DNA of 64,000 nucleotides from Eremothecium cymbalariae DBVPG#7215 (GCF_000235365.1 NC_016451.1:62001-126000); one strand, 5' to 3'. Positions 43,848 through 53,998 are shown, counted from the stretch's first letter. Numbers and translations are program-made. The notes: generated by a model not told the origin, from the letters alone.

Positions 43848-44116
43848 CTCTTGTACTACACTAATATATATATGTCGGAATGGAACGCGGAAAGTTGGGA
43901 TGGTAACTTTCAATCGACACTGGCTATAACGGCTTGCTGCTGGAACTTCATCTCCCTGCCACTACACTGCAAACGTTGCATCTGAAGTACAGTGCAATCC
44001 ACTCACCACCACGCGTTTGCCACCAGCACCGCTGCGAGAAGAGATTGCGTGAAAAAAAATTTCCAGTCACGTGCCACCCGCCGCGCCCGCTGGAAAACTT
44101 TGCTCCCCAAATCCCA

Positions 44117-44143
44117 GATGTGTGGGTGTCCCGCCCACACATC
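44117..44143. promoter_or_regulatory. Inverted pair of Rap1-like sites upstream of RPS2
   Basis: GATGTGTGGG (44117-44126) and its exact reverse complement CCCACACATC (44134-44143) are 7 bases apart. Together with the flanking TGT, the first arm reads on the minus strand as ACACCCACACATC, close to the Rap1 consensus of ribosomal-protein promoters. About 270-295 bp from the RPS2 start. Confidence 0.7.
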
Positions 44144-44147
44144 CAGC

Positions 44148-44182
44148 AGTCACACGGCGGCCCACGGCCCCGCCGTGTGACT
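44148..44182. repeat. 13-bp perfect inverted repeat
   Basis: AGTCACACGGCGG at 44148-44160 is the exact reverse complement of CCGCCGTGTGACT at 44170-44182, with a 9-base spacer. It lies only four bases from the Rap1-like pair. Confidence 0.9.
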
Positions 44183-44379
44183 AAGACTCATCTGTGCGTC
44201 CCGTGACACATACAGCTGCCCGCCGCAGCCGAGAAGCACAGCCGGTAGCAATAAACACCCCCGACCGCCCTCCCACCCCTGCCAAACTGGCCGCCACCCC
44301 TCCGCCAGAACTGACCAAGTATAGCAAAAATTCAGCTCTTTTCCAGCTGCAAAATTGCTGTTAGGGGCGCCGGCGTCAG

Positions 44380-44397
44380 CGCGGCGCGCGCGCCGCG
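44380..44397. repeat. 18-bp all-G/C palindrome
   Basis: CGCGGCGCGCGCGCCGCG is a perfect palindrome with no A or T, exceptional in this AT-rich genome. It lies 55 bp before the TATAAATA that could serve OM14. Confidence 0.95.
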
Positions 44398-44965
44398 AAC
44401 CAGGGGAAAACAAGGAACTCGAAAAACGGCCATTACAAGCCCAATGGGTGGTATAAATACCAAAGTGAACAAGGCCAGAAACAGATTGAATCCCGGCATC
44501 TGTTTTTATAAAAGGGAGGAGTGTCTATTTTTTAGTTTGTGTTGTTTTCTGTCTGTTTTCTCTAGAGATAGATATATATATACATCTGTGTGTTTTTCGA
44601 GTATAGTCTTTTTCATTTTTATCCACAGACTACAAAACAGTAATTATAATAATAATCACAGGTTATTGTTATAGTTTAATAAATCGGTGCAGCAGCAGGG
44701 AAGGGATATTATATATTTATAGTTTTTTGTCGTTGTTGTTTGGTCGTGGTACATCGTCAGGGTGTTCTGGAAGGTTTGGTAGTGTTCAGAAGGTAAAGAA
44801 AGCCATCAGACACAGACGGTTTTAACAGGGAGAACGGGGGCCAAAGTTTTGTTTTTGTTGATTTCCTCTTGTAAAAGTTAGAAAAAGGGGGCAAAGGTGG
44901 AAACACGGATAGGTAAGGTATAGGTGGTATTTTGTCAGGGGTTGGTATAGTTTGTTTATAGTGCT

Positions 44966-45439
44966 ATGGCGGACAATAAGATTGATGAGTCTATTGACAA
45001 GGCTAGTAATGGGGCGAAGGATTTGATTGATAAGGCTTCGGAGGAGTCGAAGAAGCTTGCCAAGGGGGCTAAGAAGGGGTTAGAGAAGGGGGAGAATGAG
45101 TTGACCAAGTGGTGGGGGCAGTTGAAGGATTGGGTGGAGGGGGCGACGTCTTCTGTGGTTAATTTGACCACGGATGCGGCTTCGAAGACGGTGGAGGCGA
45201 CCAAGGCGACGGTGTCGCGTGTTATGGTGGAGTTACATAACCCTGTTGTTGCGGTGAATGCTCTTTTGGGCACTGGGGCGTTGTTGGCGTGGTTGCATGG
45301 GTATGCGGAGCACCAGAGACGGTATTTGAAGGGCAAGTCTGACAAGGCGATTTTGGCTACTGTTGGTGGGATTACGGCTCTTGTGGTTGCGGATGGGTTT
45401 GTGAGTTACAAGTATTACAAGCAGTTTGATAAGAAATGA
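44966..45439 (+). CDS. OM14: Mitochondrial outer membrane protein OM14
   Basis: Om14 is an abundant mitochondrial outer-membrane protein; in S. cerevisiae it associates with porin and Om45 and serves as a receptor for cytosolic ribosomes through NAC. The 157-residue product has a charged amphipathic N-terminus (KLAKGAKKGLEKGENELTKW) and a C-terminal half matching Om14: ELHNPVVAVNALLGTGALLA, GYAEHQRRYLKGKSDKAILA, and the ending YYKQFDKK (compare YYSRYDKK). Three hydrophobic segments lie at about 85-105, 120-140 and near the end. S. cerevisiae OM14 (YBR230C) has an intron; none is needed here. The long leader before the ATG is unusual. Confidence 0.93.
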   Translation: MADNKIDESIDKASNGAKDLIDKASEESKKLAKGAKKGLEKGENELTKWWGQLKDWVEGATSSVVNLTTDAASKTVEATKATVSRVMVELHNPVVAVNALLGTGALLAWLHGYAEHQRRYLKGKSDKAILATVGGITALVVADGFVSYKYYKQFDKK

Positions 45440-45836
45440 TACTGTTTTTGTTGTCGTATTAGTAAAAGGGTTAGGAAAGGGATTTGGTGCTTTTATATTT
45501 TATAATTTTCGTGCGTGTACGTACCGGTAATTAATGTTGTATCTACATGTTCTCAGAGTATCTAAGTAGAAGGACGGGGGGGGGGGCCTCTCTGGTGCGC
45601 CGTTTGTGCACCTTCTGGGTGGTTCTTTGGTCTTGATTCTTGTTCTTGTGTGGGTGTCGGATGGCGGAGGGGTGCGAGTGCGGTCGGTTCCCTCTTGTTT
45701 CCACAGTATACAGAAGGCCAAGAACAACGACACAACGTTGAACACAGCGGGTTAAGGGTCTGTGTGGTTGAGAGGGTTTTGGGAGATTGGACAGTGCTTT
45801 GGTTCTGTTGTTTGACTTTCTGTTTTTACAAGGGGG
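45440..45836. other. OM14-MON1 intergenic region
   Basis: It holds an uninterrupted G run at about 45576-45586 and the MON1 promoter. Nothing else is recognised. Confidence 0.5.
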
Positions 45837-47681
45837 ATGCATAGAGCTGGTTCGAAAGAGGAAGGGCGTGGAGATGATCATAGGGAATTGGCATCGCAGC
45901 AGCAGCGAGGGGGTAGACGACTGCGATCAGTTGCGTCGCTGACATCTCTCAAGTCTCTTAGTCCTCCGCAGACGATGAACTGGCCGATATCGAAGGCTAC
46001 TATATCGGTTGACTTGACAAATCATTTCACCAGTACGTTGGTTCGCAGTTCCTTAGCGGACCAGGAGAGTCTGTACGAGCGGTTGTCACCGTCGCCTCAG
46101 AATGTGGAACCGAATGTGGAGGGTTTGAGTTCGGAGGCGATGACCTATGATCTTCTGAGTATTCAGGATGAATTGACTCATAGTCTGCATTCGGTTGCAT
46201 ATGTACCTCTACGTGAGTTGCCTAATCCGTTTCGAAGGACTGTGGAGAACTGCAAGGAATTGCCGCAAGGGAAACAGTTCCTTATTCTGACATCGGCGGG
46301 CAAACCGATATACTCTATGAATGGGCAAGATGAATATGTTATGGGTCTTATGGGGATAGTACATACTATAATAAACTATTTTCAGCTTAGTGGTCAAAAG
46401 GAATGTCTCAAGACGATTACGACGTTTGACACGAATGGTGTGCTGCAGAAGTTCACATTCTTGAATAAAAGACATGTTGTTTTGCTTGCTATGACGAATT
46501 ATAACGAGACGGATTTAAAATTGCAACAACAATTGGACTTGCTGTATTCGTATTTGATTTCGACGTTGTCTCTGAGACAGTTGAATAGGTTGTTTAACAA
46601 GCGTGAGAACTTCGATCTACGCAGTCATCTTACAGGCTCGGATTTCCACAATTTGGATCAATTGTGCCAGTCAATTTGCTTAGGCAAACATCCTGGATGG
46701 ATGCTTGGAGCTTTGGAGTGTGTTACACTTAAGAAATCAATTAGGCAGCGTATACACACGATAATGCTGCAGTCTATTCGTGATTTGCCCGTTGGAGCGT
46801 TACTATATGGCATTATTATGGCGCCAGATCACAGGTTGGTCTCCGTAATGAGACCAAAGGGCCATACATTGCACACTACAGATTTACAGCTACTTTTTTC
46901 GATGGTGGAAAACCAACTGCAGTTTTTAGATAGCAATCAAGAAGTTTGGGTCCCCGTTTGCTTCCCTAAATTTAACGGGAATGGATTCCTCTACTGTTAT
47001 TTCAAGTTTTTACCGCCTGGATTCATTGGTACCGCTAATAATTATGGTAATGCTACTACACTCGAGGGTAATGAACGTGTCAAACCAACTTTAATCCTAA
47101 TAAGCCCACAGAAGAACTCCTTTTACGAGCTTCAACAGGCGGCTAATACAATGACTGATAATTTAACCATATCTGGCATTCTGCCGCACATTACAAACCC
47201 TTCAAGATTTACCATCAACGATATCCCAGCTCCGCTGGTTCATCATTTTATTTACAAGTCCAAAAAATACGTACAATATGTTATGCCAGAAACATCTTCC
47301 GTTACGGATTGGTCCACGTTGATGAAATACTACTCTCATTTGAAATCAGCTGTATTCGACAATAATGGGACCCCACTGAACAAGACAGTCCTCAGCTTTG
47401 TACGTTGGTCAGCACTATCAGACGAGGATAGGCCGCCAAAAAGCCGCAACAACGAATTGTTATTGCAAGAAGATTTAAATGCTGATTCTAGAGAATTTTT
47501 CATAGAAGAAGGCATGGATATGTTTGGTATGGCATGGTTCACTCCTAGCTTTGAATTGTACCTGGTGTGCAACAACGGAGCAGTTGACAGAAACATGATC
47601 CTGAAAAGTGCACGGAACATATCACGTTGGTGCAAATTGAACGAACATAGGCTCTTCGTATCTGATAGTGCTGTATTCTAA
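45837..47681 (+). CDS. MON1: Vacuolar fusion GEF subunit MON1
   Basis: Mon1 with Ccz1 is the guanine nucleotide exchange factor for the Rab7 GTPase Ypt7, acting in endosome-to-vacuole and autophagosome fusion. The 614-residue product (S. cerevisiae 644) has a variable basic N-terminus followed by three longin-type domains. The first starts near KQFLILTSAGKPIYSMNGQD (about residue 145) and the Mon1 signature LTGSDFHNLDQLCQ lies about residue 263. The end has FEGMD-like EEGMDMFGMAWFTPSFELYL and RNISRWCKLNEHRLFV. The ATG at 45837 is the first in frame; a later ATG at MNWPISK is possible. It is YGL124C and sits among YBR genes here. Confidence 0.95.
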   Translation: MHRAGSKEEGRGDDHRELASQQQRGGRRLRSVASLTSLKSLSPPQTMNWPISKATISVDLTNHFTSTLVRSSLADQESLYERLSPSPQNVEPNVEGLSSEAMTYDLLSIQDELTHSLHSVAYVPLRELPNPFRRTVENCKELPQGKQFLILTSAGKPIYSMNGQDEYVMGLMGIVHTIINYFQLSGQKECLKTITTFDTNGVLQKFTFLNKRHVVLLAMTNYNETDLKLQQQLDLLYSYLISTLSLRQLNRLFNKRENFDLRSHLTGSDFHNLDQLCQSICLGKHPGWMLGALECVTLKKSIRQRIHTIMLQSIRDLPVGALLYGIIMAPDHRLVSVMRPKGHTLHTTDLQLLFSMVENQLQFLDSNQEVWVPVCFPKFNGNGFLYCYFKFLPPGFIGTANNYGNATTLEGNERVKPTLILISPQKNSFYELQQAANTMTDNLTISGILPHITNPSRFTINDIPAPLVHHFIYKSKKYVQYVMPETSSVTDWSTLMKYYSHLKSAVFDNNGTPLNKTVLSFVRWSALSDEDRPPKSRNNELLLQEDLNADSREFFIEEGMDMFGMAWFTPSFELYLVCNNGAVDRNMILKSARNISRWCKLNEHRLFVSDSAVF

Positions 47682-47898
47682 TGTTAAGGCTCTTTTTTAA
47701 ATATTTAAAACAGTGGAAGGACAAGGATATGAAAGTCCAATAGACTACTCGTGTTTGCTTGCACTTTCAGATCTATACATAGTAGTTGATTATTCTGGCG
47801 AAATTAAAAAAAAGGTTACTAATAATAAGTTCAAAAAAGAACTTTAGTTATTTTAGATAATTAATAAAGTTTCTTTCATAGTACATGGTATATCGATG

Positions 47899-47930
<32 letters not shown>

Positions 47931-48012
47931 GATGGTGAGGATTTTTGTTTGGTCCTGTTTTTGTCTTGTACATTTTTTTTCCAAGACTGTCCGTTTAGTG
48001 ACATGGACTTCC
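47682..48012. other. MON1 to GATA-gene convergent 3' region
   Basis: A GAT/ATG trinucleotide repeat fills about 47894-47938. Otherwise an AT-rich 3' region of two convergent genes. Confidence 0.6.
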
Positions 48013-49413
48013 TCAACCCACTTTTACCTGAGATGATGATTTGCCATTATGTAACAATGCACGCCTGCGTGTTTTGACCGGAATCTCTACTTCATTCAAA
48101 TATTCCACAACTCTAGCTCTTATGGCTCTCTTCACCTTTTCAACTTCTGGTAATGGCACTTCGAACTTTTTAGGGACCCTTCGGTCATCATGTCTGTTAG
48201 TTAGTCTTCTATATTCCATGATAACGGCGGCGTCCTCTTCGCCAAACCTTTGTTTCAACTTCATGTACCAAATTCCACATGCATTACACATGGATTTTCT
48301 ACCCAAGGGACCAGATCTCCACTCACTTGTGTCACGACTGCCACATTGCAAGCAATTCATCGATTTCGGATCTCTTACTACGATAAACCAATTTGGAACT
48401 ATTAAATCTTGAAAATAATCATTACGGTATTCTCCATTCTGCTCGGGTATATATCCTACCCTCTCTTCTGTTGGAATCGAGAAGGATACAGAACGTGAGC
48501 TAGCCGCTGTAGAACCACCGCTAATTCCGGAGATGACCCCGGCGCCAATACTGACACTTGGAGTTGGACTTGTTAATCTTGAGGTAGATGGTCCCAGAAC
48601 TGCTGAGTTTGCTACTGAAGTGATCGCAGTTGCTGCTGCCACAGCACTTTCTTGCTGACATCTTTCTCCTGGGGTACACCAGGTGCCAGTATCTAATTTC
48701 TCAACATATATATGTCCTAATTTGTCCTTCCAATATTTGACCAAATCTAACTGTCTCTTAAACTTGTCTATCAAAAAATCCAATTTCTCCAAATCCCTAT
48801 ATTCGACGAAAGAAACTAATTCCCTCATTATCTCTCCCCCTGGGATATCTTGCGAGTACTGAACCATTGGCCAATTTAATAATGACAGATGAATGTCGCG
48901 TAAAGAACCAAATATCTCCCTTAACTGTAAAGAGTAATCACCATTGTCACGAATAATCTTATCCGCCACTTCATGCCCTGTTATTGATTTCAGATTAGAA
49001 GAAGAAGACTCAATATGTGTCAACAGTTGTATTAGCTGATCAAATGGATTCATCGCAGCACTAGCTGCCTGTAGTAAAGGCATGCCACTATTGGGATTCT
49101 GTTGTACAGCTGGCGGAGGCGGAGGCCCTTGGTGAAAGAGAGGAGATTTTGTATTGTCATGTTCAAACTTCTGAAAACCTTGCTGCTGAAGTGGTTGCTG
49201 TTGCTGGTTTTGATAATTAAAAGAATTCAATGGAGGAAGTTGATTACCACCAAACAACAAATCCTTAACTGGTGGTAAAACCGGTGTCGCCCGAGTAGTC
49301 GTCGTAGCCGTTGTAGTCGACGAAGCTCCTTCTCCTACAAGGTTGTCAATGGAGCACACATTGCTCAACATTGGACTGCTAACATGTGGCAGGCTTAATA
49401 TCAGATTTTGCAT
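48013..49413 (-). CDS. GATA-type zinc-finger protein with an 18-residue loop
   Basis: The 466-residue product has a Gln/Pro-rich N-terminus, a helical middle (VSFVEYRDLEKLDFLIDKFK, about residues 195-215) and, near residues 354-380, a single zinc finger CLQCGSRDTSEWRSGPLGRK then SMCNACGIWYMKL. This is CX2CX18CX2C, followed by the basic tail RVPKKFEVPLPEVEKVKRAI. The spacing is one residue longer than the classical 17-residue fungal GATA loop. Gat2-, Srd1- and Ecm23-like proteins of S. cerevisiae are possible relatives, but I cannot assign one. The finger predicts sequence-specific DNA binding and a nuclear role. It is divergent from ROT2. Confidence 0.88.
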   Translation of the reverse strand: MQNLILSLPHVSSPMLSNVCSIDNLVGEGASSTTTATTTTRATPVLPPVKDLLFGGNQLPPLNSFNYQNQQQQPLQQQGFQKFEHDNTKSPLFHQGPPPPPAVQQNPNSGMPLLQAASAAMNPFDQLIQLLTHIESSSSNLKSITGHEVADKIIRDNGDYSLQLREIFGSLRDIHLSLLNWPMVQYSQDIPGGEIMRELVSFVEYRDLEKLDFLIDKFKRQLDLVKYWKDKLGHIYVEKLDTGTWCTPGERCQQESAVAAATAITSVANSAVLGPSTSRLTSPTPSVSIGAGVISGISGGSTAASSRSVSFSIPTEERVGYIPEQNGEYRNDYFQDLIVPNWFIVVRDPKSMNCLQCGSRDTSEWRSGPLGRKSMCNACGIWYMKLKQRFGEEDAAVIMEYRRLTNRHDDRRVPKKFEVPLPEVEKVKRAIRARVVEYLNEVEIPVKTRRRALLHNGKSSSQVKVG

Positions 49414-50295
49414 AAGTCGTGTGTCTGGTATCTTTTATTTGAATTTTCTAAAATAGCTTTCTTTTGGTATTACCGTTTTCCAATTTTAGGGCAACGATTA
49501 AAAACGAGAATGCAGATCGACTGATGGGATAAAATAATAAAATGTCTTTTAAGTTTACTTATTCAAAGTTACAACTTAAACATCAAGGAACACTTTAAAC
49601 TTTATGAAATAAAATTCTAAATAGTTTTTATTTTGCATTTCTTTATCTATATATCAAAGAACAAAATGTCAGCATCATGGTTTGTGTCGCTCCGGCTGTG
49701 ACCGCCCAGAAAAGGTTGCGCAAAGAAACTAAAACTGTTGTCATTTAGAAATTATTTTTAATCCACTAAAGAAATGCCTAAAACCTGATCAATTTTGGAG
49801 CCCCAGACGTCAGAGAGATGCCTAACGCACCCTTACAGATTAAAATGCCTCAGGTGATAATACCACACATGCTTTAAACGAGTGGGGGGTTTTTTGTTGG
49901 GTTTGAAATGGTATATCTGGCCGCGCTGCTGGTATGCACTAGCGCAGCAACCATATGATGGGGGTTTGCTGGTGGACAATGATCGCAGGATTCAGCTGTG
50001 GAGCTCAGCAAATCACAGAAACTTGACAACGTTCTAAACCCTTATGCTTATATGGTATTAGTACTAGCTCATCTTCGTGTTTTAACGACGTAAGGAATGA
50101 TTTAAAGGGGGAGAATGCAGAATTGAAATTTGACGAATTCCTCAAGGATCAATTTAGGCCAATTCTCTGATTAATAATGACGGTAATCTGTTATTTTGGA
50201 CATATATAAATAAGGTGGAAGTGGGTGTTTATGGTTAATCTCATCAGCTAAATATTTGAATTATTGTATTGATATTTAGAAGTAAGAAGGTTTAG
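49414..50295. other. GATA-gene/ROT2 divergent promoter region
   Basis: This 880-base divergent region includes A/T tracts and several direct and inverted short motifs around 49910-49990 (for example GCTGGT). No gene is supported. Confidence 0.5.
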
Positions 50296-53052
50296 ATGAT
50301 TGGTTGTCATTGGCTGGGGTTTTTGTTCCTGCCGCTACTTTATCTTAGTGGAACTGCAGCCTTCGATGAGTCTCTGCTCAAGAAGTGTGCTCAATCTGGG
50401 TTCTGCCATAGGAATAGGGAGTATGCTAAGAATATATCTGAGACGGGAGGTAGCTATTATTCTATTGAAAGGGGTTCTGTGCGGTATGATGACGATAGGC
50501 ACACGGTAACTGCGGATATATTGAAGAGGATTCCCAGATCTGAGGGTGGCGATAAAATAGTGGTATTACCATTTACTCTTGATTTGCTGAATGGGTCGCA
50601 GGTACGTTTTACAATTGATGAGAAGAGGGAAGTTGATGATTTCTCCGATATGTTGACCACATATAGGTATAACGAAACATCCACTTGGTGTTTGGTGGAT
50701 CCTGACCACCTAGGAGTGAAGCACTCGGATAGTCTTCGGATCAAAAATCCTTCCTTTTGGAACAAGGATTATATCAGTATTTATGATGTGCAAACAGACT
50801 TGAGAGTCGTGCTTCAACTAGCTCACTTTAGTTTGAAGGTCTACCGTCATGAGAATTTACAGGTAACCATTAATGACCGCTCCTTTTTGAATGTTGAACA
50901 TTTGAGGAGCAAAGACGAGCAAGAACAAAATCTAGTTCCTGAAGAGGTGAAATTTGATTCGTTCTATGATTCTTTTGCATACGCGTCAACAGATTCTCTC
51001 CCATTTGGCCCAGAATCTGTTGCATTGGATATTACCTTTCACAATTACCAAAATGTATATGGTATTCCTGAGCATCCAGATCATTTAAAACTCCGGGACA
51101 CGTCTGGAGGTGAGCCATACAGGATGTTTAATGCTGATGTTTTCGAATACACGGTGAATTCAGTAATGCCTACTTATGGCTCGATTCCATTCATGGTATC
51201 AAATAGACCTGGATCCTCGGTTGGTGTTTTTTGGATGAATTCAGCCGATACCTGGATTGATATTAAATATGGTGAACTAGACACCGGAACACACTGGATT
51301 TCGGAGACTGGTATAGTAGATGTTATATTATTCTTTGAAGATTCGCCTCTTAAGGTGACTGAATCATTTACCAACTTAAGCGGTAGACCAGCACTGCCTC
51401 CACTCTCTTCCATTGGATATCATCAGTGTCGCTGGAATTATAACGACGCTACAGACGTTTTAACAGTTAATTCAGAGATGGACAAAGCCCAAATGCCCTA
51501 TGACTTTATCTGGTTGGATCTCGAGTATACTGACAATAAAAAATATTTTACCTGGAAGCCAGATGCATTCCCAAACCCTTTAAGCTTATTATCAAAGCTA
51601 GCACAATTTGGAAGGAACATGGTTGTTCTTATCGATCCACACTTGAAGGTTAATTATGAAATAAGTGATCACTATGAAGAGGCAGGTAGCACTATAAAAA
51701 ACAAACATGGAGACTCATTTCATGGGCAGTGCTGGCCTGGTGAGTCGGTATGGATTGATACCTTTAGTTCGAAAGCTCAAAAACTCTGGGCCGGATTTTT
51801 TCAGACTTTTATAGAAGGGGCAAAGAATTTATTCATATGGAATGATATGAATGAACCATCGGTCTTCGATGGACCCGAGACAACAGCTCCAAAGGATTTG
51901 ATCCATTACGGAAATTTTGAACATAGATCAGTTCATAACTTATATGGTAGAACATTCCATGAAGCAACATATAAAGCTTTGATCGAAAGATATGTGCATG
52001 AAGACAAGAGGGCATTTGTCTTAACTAGATCATTTTTCGCCGGCTCTCAGAGAACTGCAGCTTCATGGACGGGTGATAACGCTGCTAACTGGGATTATCT
52101 GAAGATTTCTATTCCAATGATATTAAGTAGTAACATCGCCGGTATGCCCTTCATTGGTGCAGACGTAGGTGGTTTCTCTGGTGATCCTCAAACTGAATTA
52201 CTAGTTCGTTGGTATCAAACTGGGATCTGGTATCCGTTTTTCAGAGGCCATGCACACATCGAGACGAAGAGACGTGAACCATATCTATTACCTGAACCAG
52301 CGAAGAGCATTGTTCGTGAATCATTGAAATTGCGGTATGCCTTATTACCAACATTATATACTGCTTTCCACGATGCTAATGTTTCGGGAATTCCAATTAT
52401 GAATCCAATGTTTTATGTTAAGCCAAATTTGGAAGATGTTTATTCTATTGATGACCAATTCTATGTAGGTCAACATGGCATTTTGGTGAAACCAATCACC
52501 ACTAAAAACGTTACAAAAACTACAATATACTTCCCACCCGGGAAATACTATAATTATCATAATTTTGATGCATTTACCCTTTCCTCTGGAGATTATGTAT
52601 CTGTGAAAGCTGAACTTGATGAAATTCCTATATTCTTGGAAGGTGGGCATATTATCACCAGAAGGGACAGGTTTCGGAGGTCTTCAAAACTTATGGCTAA
52701 TGACCCATTTACCCTGGTTGTCGCACCAGATATTGACGGGTATGCGCAGGGTACATTATACTATGATGACGGGGAAACATTTGCCTATCAAAGAGGCGAG
52801 TACTTAAAGGTAGAATTTACCTTCAAAGACTTTAAGATTAGCGGGAAGGTTATTCATATGTCATCTAAATTTGCCAATTTAAGTATAGAAAGGATCGTCA
52901 TTCCCAAACTATCTTCCTTAAACATTAAAGAAACAATTAATGTAGAACAAAACAATAAAAAGTGGATGTCTAGCGTTAAAAACGCTGAAAATTCTTATGT
53001 GATACAGAACACTCAAATCAATTTAGGTTACCCATGGACTATCCAATTATGA
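50296..53052 (+). CDS. ROT2: Glucosidase II catalytic subunit ROT2
   Basis: Rot2 is the ER glucosidase II alpha subunit (GH31) that trims the inner alpha-1,3 glucoses from N-glycans during folding quality control and is required for normal cell wall. The 918-residue product (S. cerevisiae 954) starts with a signal peptide (MIGCHWLGFLFLPLLYLSGT) and then CAQSGFCHRNR. The GH31 domain has QCRWNYND, the nucleophile region WNDMNEPSVF near residue 515, and TGDNAANWDYLKISIPMILS and GADVGGF. The C-terminal beta-sandwich region follows. It is convergent with SLX1 (49 bases apart) as YBR229C and YBR228W. Confidence 0.98.
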   Translation: MIGCHWLGFLFLPLLYLSGTAAFDESLLKKCAQSGFCHRNREYAKNISETGGSYYSIERGSVRYDDDRHTVTADILKRIPRSEGGDKIVVLPFTLDLLNGSQVRFTIDEKREVDDFSDMLTTYRYNETSTWCLVDPDHLGVKHSDSLRIKNPSFWNKDYISIYDVQTDLRVVLQLAHFSLKVYRHENLQVTINDRSFLNVEHLRSKDEQEQNLVPEEVKFDSFYDSFAYASTDSLPFGPESVALDITFHNYQNVYGIPEHPDHLKLRDTSGGEPYRMFNADVFEYTVNSVMPTYGSIPFMVSNRPGSSVGVFWMNSADTWIDIKYGELDTGTHWISETGIVDVILFFEDSPLKVTESFTNLSGRPALPPLSSIGYHQCRWNYNDATDVLTVNSEMDKAQMPYDFIWLDLEYTDNKKYFTWKPDAFPNPLSLLSKLAQFGRNMVVLIDPHLKVNYEISDHYEEAGSTIKNKHGDSFHGQCWPGESVWIDTFSSKAQKLWAGFFQTFIEGAKNLFIWNDMNEPSVFDGPETTAPKDLIHYGNFEHRSVHNLYGRTFHEATYKALIERYVHEDKRAFVLTRSFFAGSQRTAASWTGDNAANWDYLKISIPMILSSNIAGMPFIGADVGGFSGDPQTELLVRWYQTGIWYPFFRGHAHIETKRREPYLLPEPAKSIVRESLKLRYALLPTLYTAFHDANVSGIPIMNPMFYVKPNLEDVYSIDDQFYVGQHGILVKPITTKNVTKTTIYFPPGKYYNYHNFDAFTLSSGDYVSVKAELDEIPIFLEGGHIITRRDRFRRSSKLMANDPFTLVVAPDIDGYAQGTLYYDDGETFAYQRGEYLKVEFTFKDFKISGKVIHMSSKFANLSIERIVIPKLSSLNIKETINVEQNNKKWMSSVKNAENSYVIQNTQINLGYPWTIQL

Positions 53053-53101
53053 TCTTTTAGTTATGAATTATGAACTAATATTGCTTATATGCCTGTGACC
53101 A

Positions 53102-53998
53102 TTATGTTTTTTCATATATTTTTGTCGAATACTTAACTATATTTGACCAACTCATTTCTACACTGCAGGTGGGACATTGGCCCTTAGTGGGTATTATTGG
53201 CTTGTTACCTGTTTCTACTTCTTCTCCGCTCACAAACAAATAATACAGGCACTCTAAACATGATATAAAGTTGCAAACGTCACTGATACAGAAACAAACC
53301 AGTGTTTTATGATCATCCTCGATAGCATTCAACTTCTTCCCACATATATTACAAGGAAGCTGACCATACGTCAAGCGTTCTTGATATCGGTCTAAATATT
53401 TTTTGTATTTTTGAATAACTTCCTCATAGAATACTTCGATTAGCTTTAGATTCTGCATTGCATATTCTACTATATCTTCATCATTATCTTCGTAGAGTTC
53501 AGTTGATGCATTTTGAGTAACTTGGAAATTGACAGCAGCAGTACCAACCTTAAATTTGTCTTGCATCCATATGTTATGAATCTCCTCACTAAATATTTGA
53601 ACAGTTAAGTTCATAACAGCAAAAAATGGATGACTTAGAAGTAGTTTAACCACTGCAATCTTCTGATGAATACTTCTTCCTGAAGTTTTATTCTTTACCA
53701 CACGCTTGTCTGCTGCTATAAATCGTGTTTTATACGAGTGCTGCCATGCGTGCTCAAATTGTAAAGCTGCAATTTTGCTTGGAAATCCATATACAAAAAC
53801 AACTAGTTCCCAAGGCCTCGTACCCTCACGTTTAGTCCGGTACGCTCCACCTTTTGTGAGTAAACCATTGTGTTGCCTTAATCTTCTGACTGGATTGGGA
53901 GTTGATCCAATGTAATACGAAAGTCGTTTTGGAATAGACCTCAATAGATAAGAACAATAAAATTCTGGGAATACATGTAAATTTGGATTATCTGTCAT
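53102..53998 (-). CDS. SLX1: Structure-specific endonuclease subunit SLX1
   Basis: Slx1 with Slx4 cuts branched DNA such as replication forks, flaps and Holliday junctions. The 298-residue product (S. cerevisiae 304) has a GIY-YIG nuclease domain from about residue 10: YCSYLLRSIPKRLSYYIGST, with PNPVRRLRQHNGLLTKGGAY. A zinc-binding domain follows at the C-terminus, with CNICGKKL, CFCISDVCNFISCLECLYYL and CPTCSVEMSW. The start is a good ATG at 53998. Confidence 0.97.
   Translation of the reverse strand: MTDNPNLHVFPEFYCSYLLRSIPKRLSYYIGSTPNPVRRLRQHNGLLTKGGAYRTKREGTRPWELVVFVYGFPSKIAALQFEHAWQHSYKTRFIAADKRVVKNKTSGRSIHQKIAVVKLLLSHPFFAVMNLTVQIFSEEIHNIWMQDKFKVGTAAVNFQVTQNASTELYEDNDEDIVEYAMQNLKLIEVFYEEVIQKYKKYLDRYQERLTYGQLPCNICGKKLNAIEDDHKTLVCFCISDVCNFISCLECLYYLFVSGEEVETGNKPIIPTKGQCPTCSVEMSWSNIVKYSTKIYEKT

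Larger units (their letters stand above)
43848..44965. other. RPS2-OM14 divergent region with G+C-rich island
   Basis: This 1.1-kb region has a G+C-rich island from about 43930 to 44430 that stands out from the surrounding AT-rich DNA. It contains a TCACGTG site at 44067-44073, the Rap1-like pair at 44117-44143, a 13-bp inverted repeat at 44148-44182 and an 18-bp G/C palindrome at 44380-44397. A TATAAATA at 44452-44459 could begin a long OM14 leader. Small frames here are weak. Confidence 0.6.
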
